From positions 1,577,501 through 1,641,500 of the forward strand of contig WPIO01000002.1 in assembly GCA_009760855.2 (NCBI GenBank): a stretch of 64,000 nt of DNA. Reading direction: 5' to 3'. The first letter of the stretch is position 1. Every line of letters begins with the position of its first letter. The notes beneath the pieces are model-generated. The model saw only the letters and a program-made list of their open reading frames with translations. It had not been told where the DNA came from and ran no database searches. A program made the translations under genes and the position numbers. This DNA is from Cristatella mucedo. Its lineage: Eukaryota; Bryozoa; Phylactolaemata; Cristatellidae. Shown in pieces: positions 62,150 through 64,000 of the stretch.

Positions 62150-62440
62150 CCTCTTTCCCACCTCTCTTCCTCTCTCGCTCTCTCCTCCTCCCTCCCTCTC
62201 CCTCTCTTTCTCTCTCGCTCTCTCCCTCTCCCTTCCTCTCCCTCTCTCTGTCTCTGTCCCTGTCTCTGTCTCTATCTCTATCTCTGTCTCTGTCTGAATG
62301 TCTGTCTGTCTGTCTCTCTCTCTCTATCGTCTTGCTCTTTCGCTCCCTCTTACTGTCTGTCTGCCCCACTCGCTCTCGCTATGTCGCTATGTCTCTCTCC
62401 CTCCCTCCCTGTGACTCAGCCCCTCTCTATATCTCCGTCC
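62150..62440. repeat. CT-rich low-complexity tract (CTCTCC/TCTGTC variants)
   Basis: Imperfect pyrimidine-rich repeats over about 290 bases; Ser/Leu open frames here are artefacts. Confidence 0.95.
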
Positions 62441-62464
62441 ACACTCATACGCTCGCTCACCTCT

Positions 62465-62610
62465 TCAAAAAAGTAAGGTCTGATGATTCAGCAGTCTCAG
62501 TTATGCAGCGGCCGAAGAGCCTTTGCGACGATCACTCCTGCTTGCATTATAGTAGTACCTGTTACCGTCCTCCAACCAGCGGCCTGGGTCGTGAAGTGCG
62601 AATACATTCA
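62465..62610 (-). mobile_element. tRNA-derived SINE, family B
   Basis: Inverted: TGATGATTCAGCAGTCTCAG, AGAGCCTTTGCGACGATCAC and GGCCTGGGTCGTGAAG. Confidence 0.6.
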
Positions 62611-62654
62611 TTTTCTATCCTCTCCCTGCTATAATTTTTTGTATCGCGTCTGTC

Positions 62655-62656
<2 letters not shown>

Positions 62657-62706
<50 letters not shown>

Positions 62707-62741
62707 GTGTCTCTCTCTCTCCATCTTTCTCTGTGTCTCCG

Positions 62742-62784
<43 letters not shown>
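62657..62784. repeat. CT-rich microsatellite
   Basis: (CT)n with TCTGTCTC and TCCATC interruptions. Confidence 0.95.
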
Positions 62785-62787
<3 letters not shown>

Positions 62788-62919
62788 CTAGCTCTCTTTT
62801 CCTATCTTATTCACTCAATCTCTCCGCCGTCATCCAATCTCTACCCTTTCAATCTCTTGCTTTTCCATCTCTATCAATCTCACTCTCCATCTCTTGATAT
62901 TTCACTTTGTAATGTAATG

Positions 62920-63165
62920 TATCTCCGTCTGTAACCACAAGGTCATAAAGACCACGTGGGTGTTACTCAGGAGAGTTTTGTATAGCGCACTCACAGCCTA
63001 AGCGGCTTTCGGTACGCATTCGGTAGCCAACAGACTTCGTCTCACGAAACAAAGAGAACGTGGGAAGCATAGCAGAGTCAGGAGAGCAGTTGATGTAGTG
63101 AGTAGCATGGAAGTAGCAGCTCATGACCGCTAAAAAGGATGAGCCATAGTCGGTAGTAGGAGAGT
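62920..63165 (+). repeat. Dispersed repeat family 'C', partial copy
   Basis: CCGTCTGTAACCACAAGGTC, TGGGTGTTACTCAGGAGAG, GTAGCCAACAGACTTCGTCT and AGTAGCATGGAAGTAGCAGC align with the copies at 44168 and 48630. Interrupted by CT-rich sequence on both sides. Confidence 0.65.
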
Positions 63166-63299
63166 AGTTGTCTTTTTCTATCTCTCATGCTCTCCATCTC
63201 CCCCTCACTCTCCACCTCCTTTTCTCTTGTCTCTCCTCTTCTTCTCTGTTGCTCCTCTCTCTCTCTCTCTCTTTTCTTCCTCTCTCATAGTATGTTTGT

Positions 63300-64000
63300 C
63301 TTTCTTGCCACGAGATTGTATTTAAACCATATACCAATAATAATAATGCATTTTTGTTGCACCCTAAGCAAATATGTTTTGTTCCAATTTACACATAATT
63401 AAAGCCAGTGGATGGCCGATTGCTGCAGACGAAGGGCACTTCGATCGAGAGTACATCACTTAGTATCGTAACTGGCACTTTTTTATGCATTAGTGGTGAG
63501 CCACCCTTTTTTTGTTAACACTTGAATGCCTGCCATCGTCAGAATGCTGGGCCAACTACCAACTATGACTGCATGGGTTAGTGCTCGTCTGCTTGTACTC
63601 ATGAGTGCAGCTATACATCTACAGCTGGCATGCACAAGAGGTCATTGTTCCACGAAGGTACATTTTTTCTGTTCCCAGTCCCGTGGCTGACGGCCTTCGG
63701 TCACTCTGTATGTTTAAACTGCAGTTAGCTGCTATCAGATAAAAAGCTGCATTCACCCCCACTGTTGCTGTGTGCCAGTGGTTGTGCTCAAGTCAGTGCC
63801 GTCAGTACAGGTAGTGCAGGTGTGGGGGGCTGAGTCTCGTCCTCTATTACAGATGGCATAGGTCTGTGCCTCTGTCCACTTTATGGCTGTGACTTACCAT
63901 TACACGGTTAGCTGTGATGTGTTCTTGCTTCAGCATTTCGGCCCAGCTGCTGCTAATCAAATCGGGCTCATGCATCAATCGATTTCTGCTGGACACTAGT
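63300..64000. other. No feature recognised
   Basis: After CT-rich sequence ending near 63290, the last 700 bases contain no long ORF, no repeat-family match that I could see and no RNA gene. Confidence 0.5.

Overview
The window is nuclear DNA of an animal. Four protein genes can be read, three split by GT-AG introns, among dense LINE, SINE and DNA-transposon debris and long simple repeats. The species cannot be named. A cilium/flagellum gene (CFAP119-like), an animal-type FAM120 gene and an SSUH2 gene point to a ciliated metazoan. The repeats look like those of a repeat-rich, probably marine invertebrate, not a mammal.

Layout. (1) 0.1-4.3 kb, plus strand: CFAP119-like gene, at least seven exons, 5' end uncertain. 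(2) 5.9-25.1 kb, minus strand: SSUH2-like gene, nine coding exons joining in frame to 470 codons, with a DnaJ-type CxxC zinc-finger region encoded by three small exons. Its introns hold a dead Tc1/mariner transposase, an inverted pair of LINE copies and several SINEs. (3) 25.1-28.8 kb: divergent intergenic spacer. (4) 28.8-47.5 kb, plus strand: FAM120-like gene (constitutive coactivator of PPAR-gamma-like family), 13 firmly placed coding exons (1017 codons) plus one possible extra exon, and a poly(A) signal at 48421. (5) 47.5-53.9 kb: convergent intergenic DNA, mostly LINE and repeat copies. (6) 53.9-55.0 kb, minus strand: a DSCC1 (DCC1) gene, uninterrupted, 388 codons. (7) 55.0-64 kb: no gene recognised; transposon graveyard with a Ty3-type gag/protease fragment, a SPIN-like hAT miniature element, PIF/Harbinger-like remnants, a 121-bp tandem duplication, GC-rich blocks and CT-rich microsatellites.

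The genes do not form a pathway: CFAP119 is axonemal, SSUH2 is a chaperone-like zinc-finger protein, FAM120 is an RNA-associated scaffold with an XPG/FEN1-like fold, and DSCC1 belongs to the alternative PCNA loader. Their order is CFAP119 (+) / SSUH2 (-) / FAM120 (+) / DSCC1 (-), so convergent and divergent neighbours alternate.

The most notable element signals are the SPIN-like element (a family known for horizontal transfer), a 3' hairpin tail shared by a CR1/L2-type LINE, a tRNA-derived SINE and a third repeat family, a LINE tail that forms the 3' splice site of a FAM120 exon, and a near-identical inverted LINE pair inside an SSUH2 intron. I saw no CRISPR array, no prokaryotic operon and no convincing wholly new gene system. 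Splice sites were placed by eye from consensus, reading phase and remembered family alignments.
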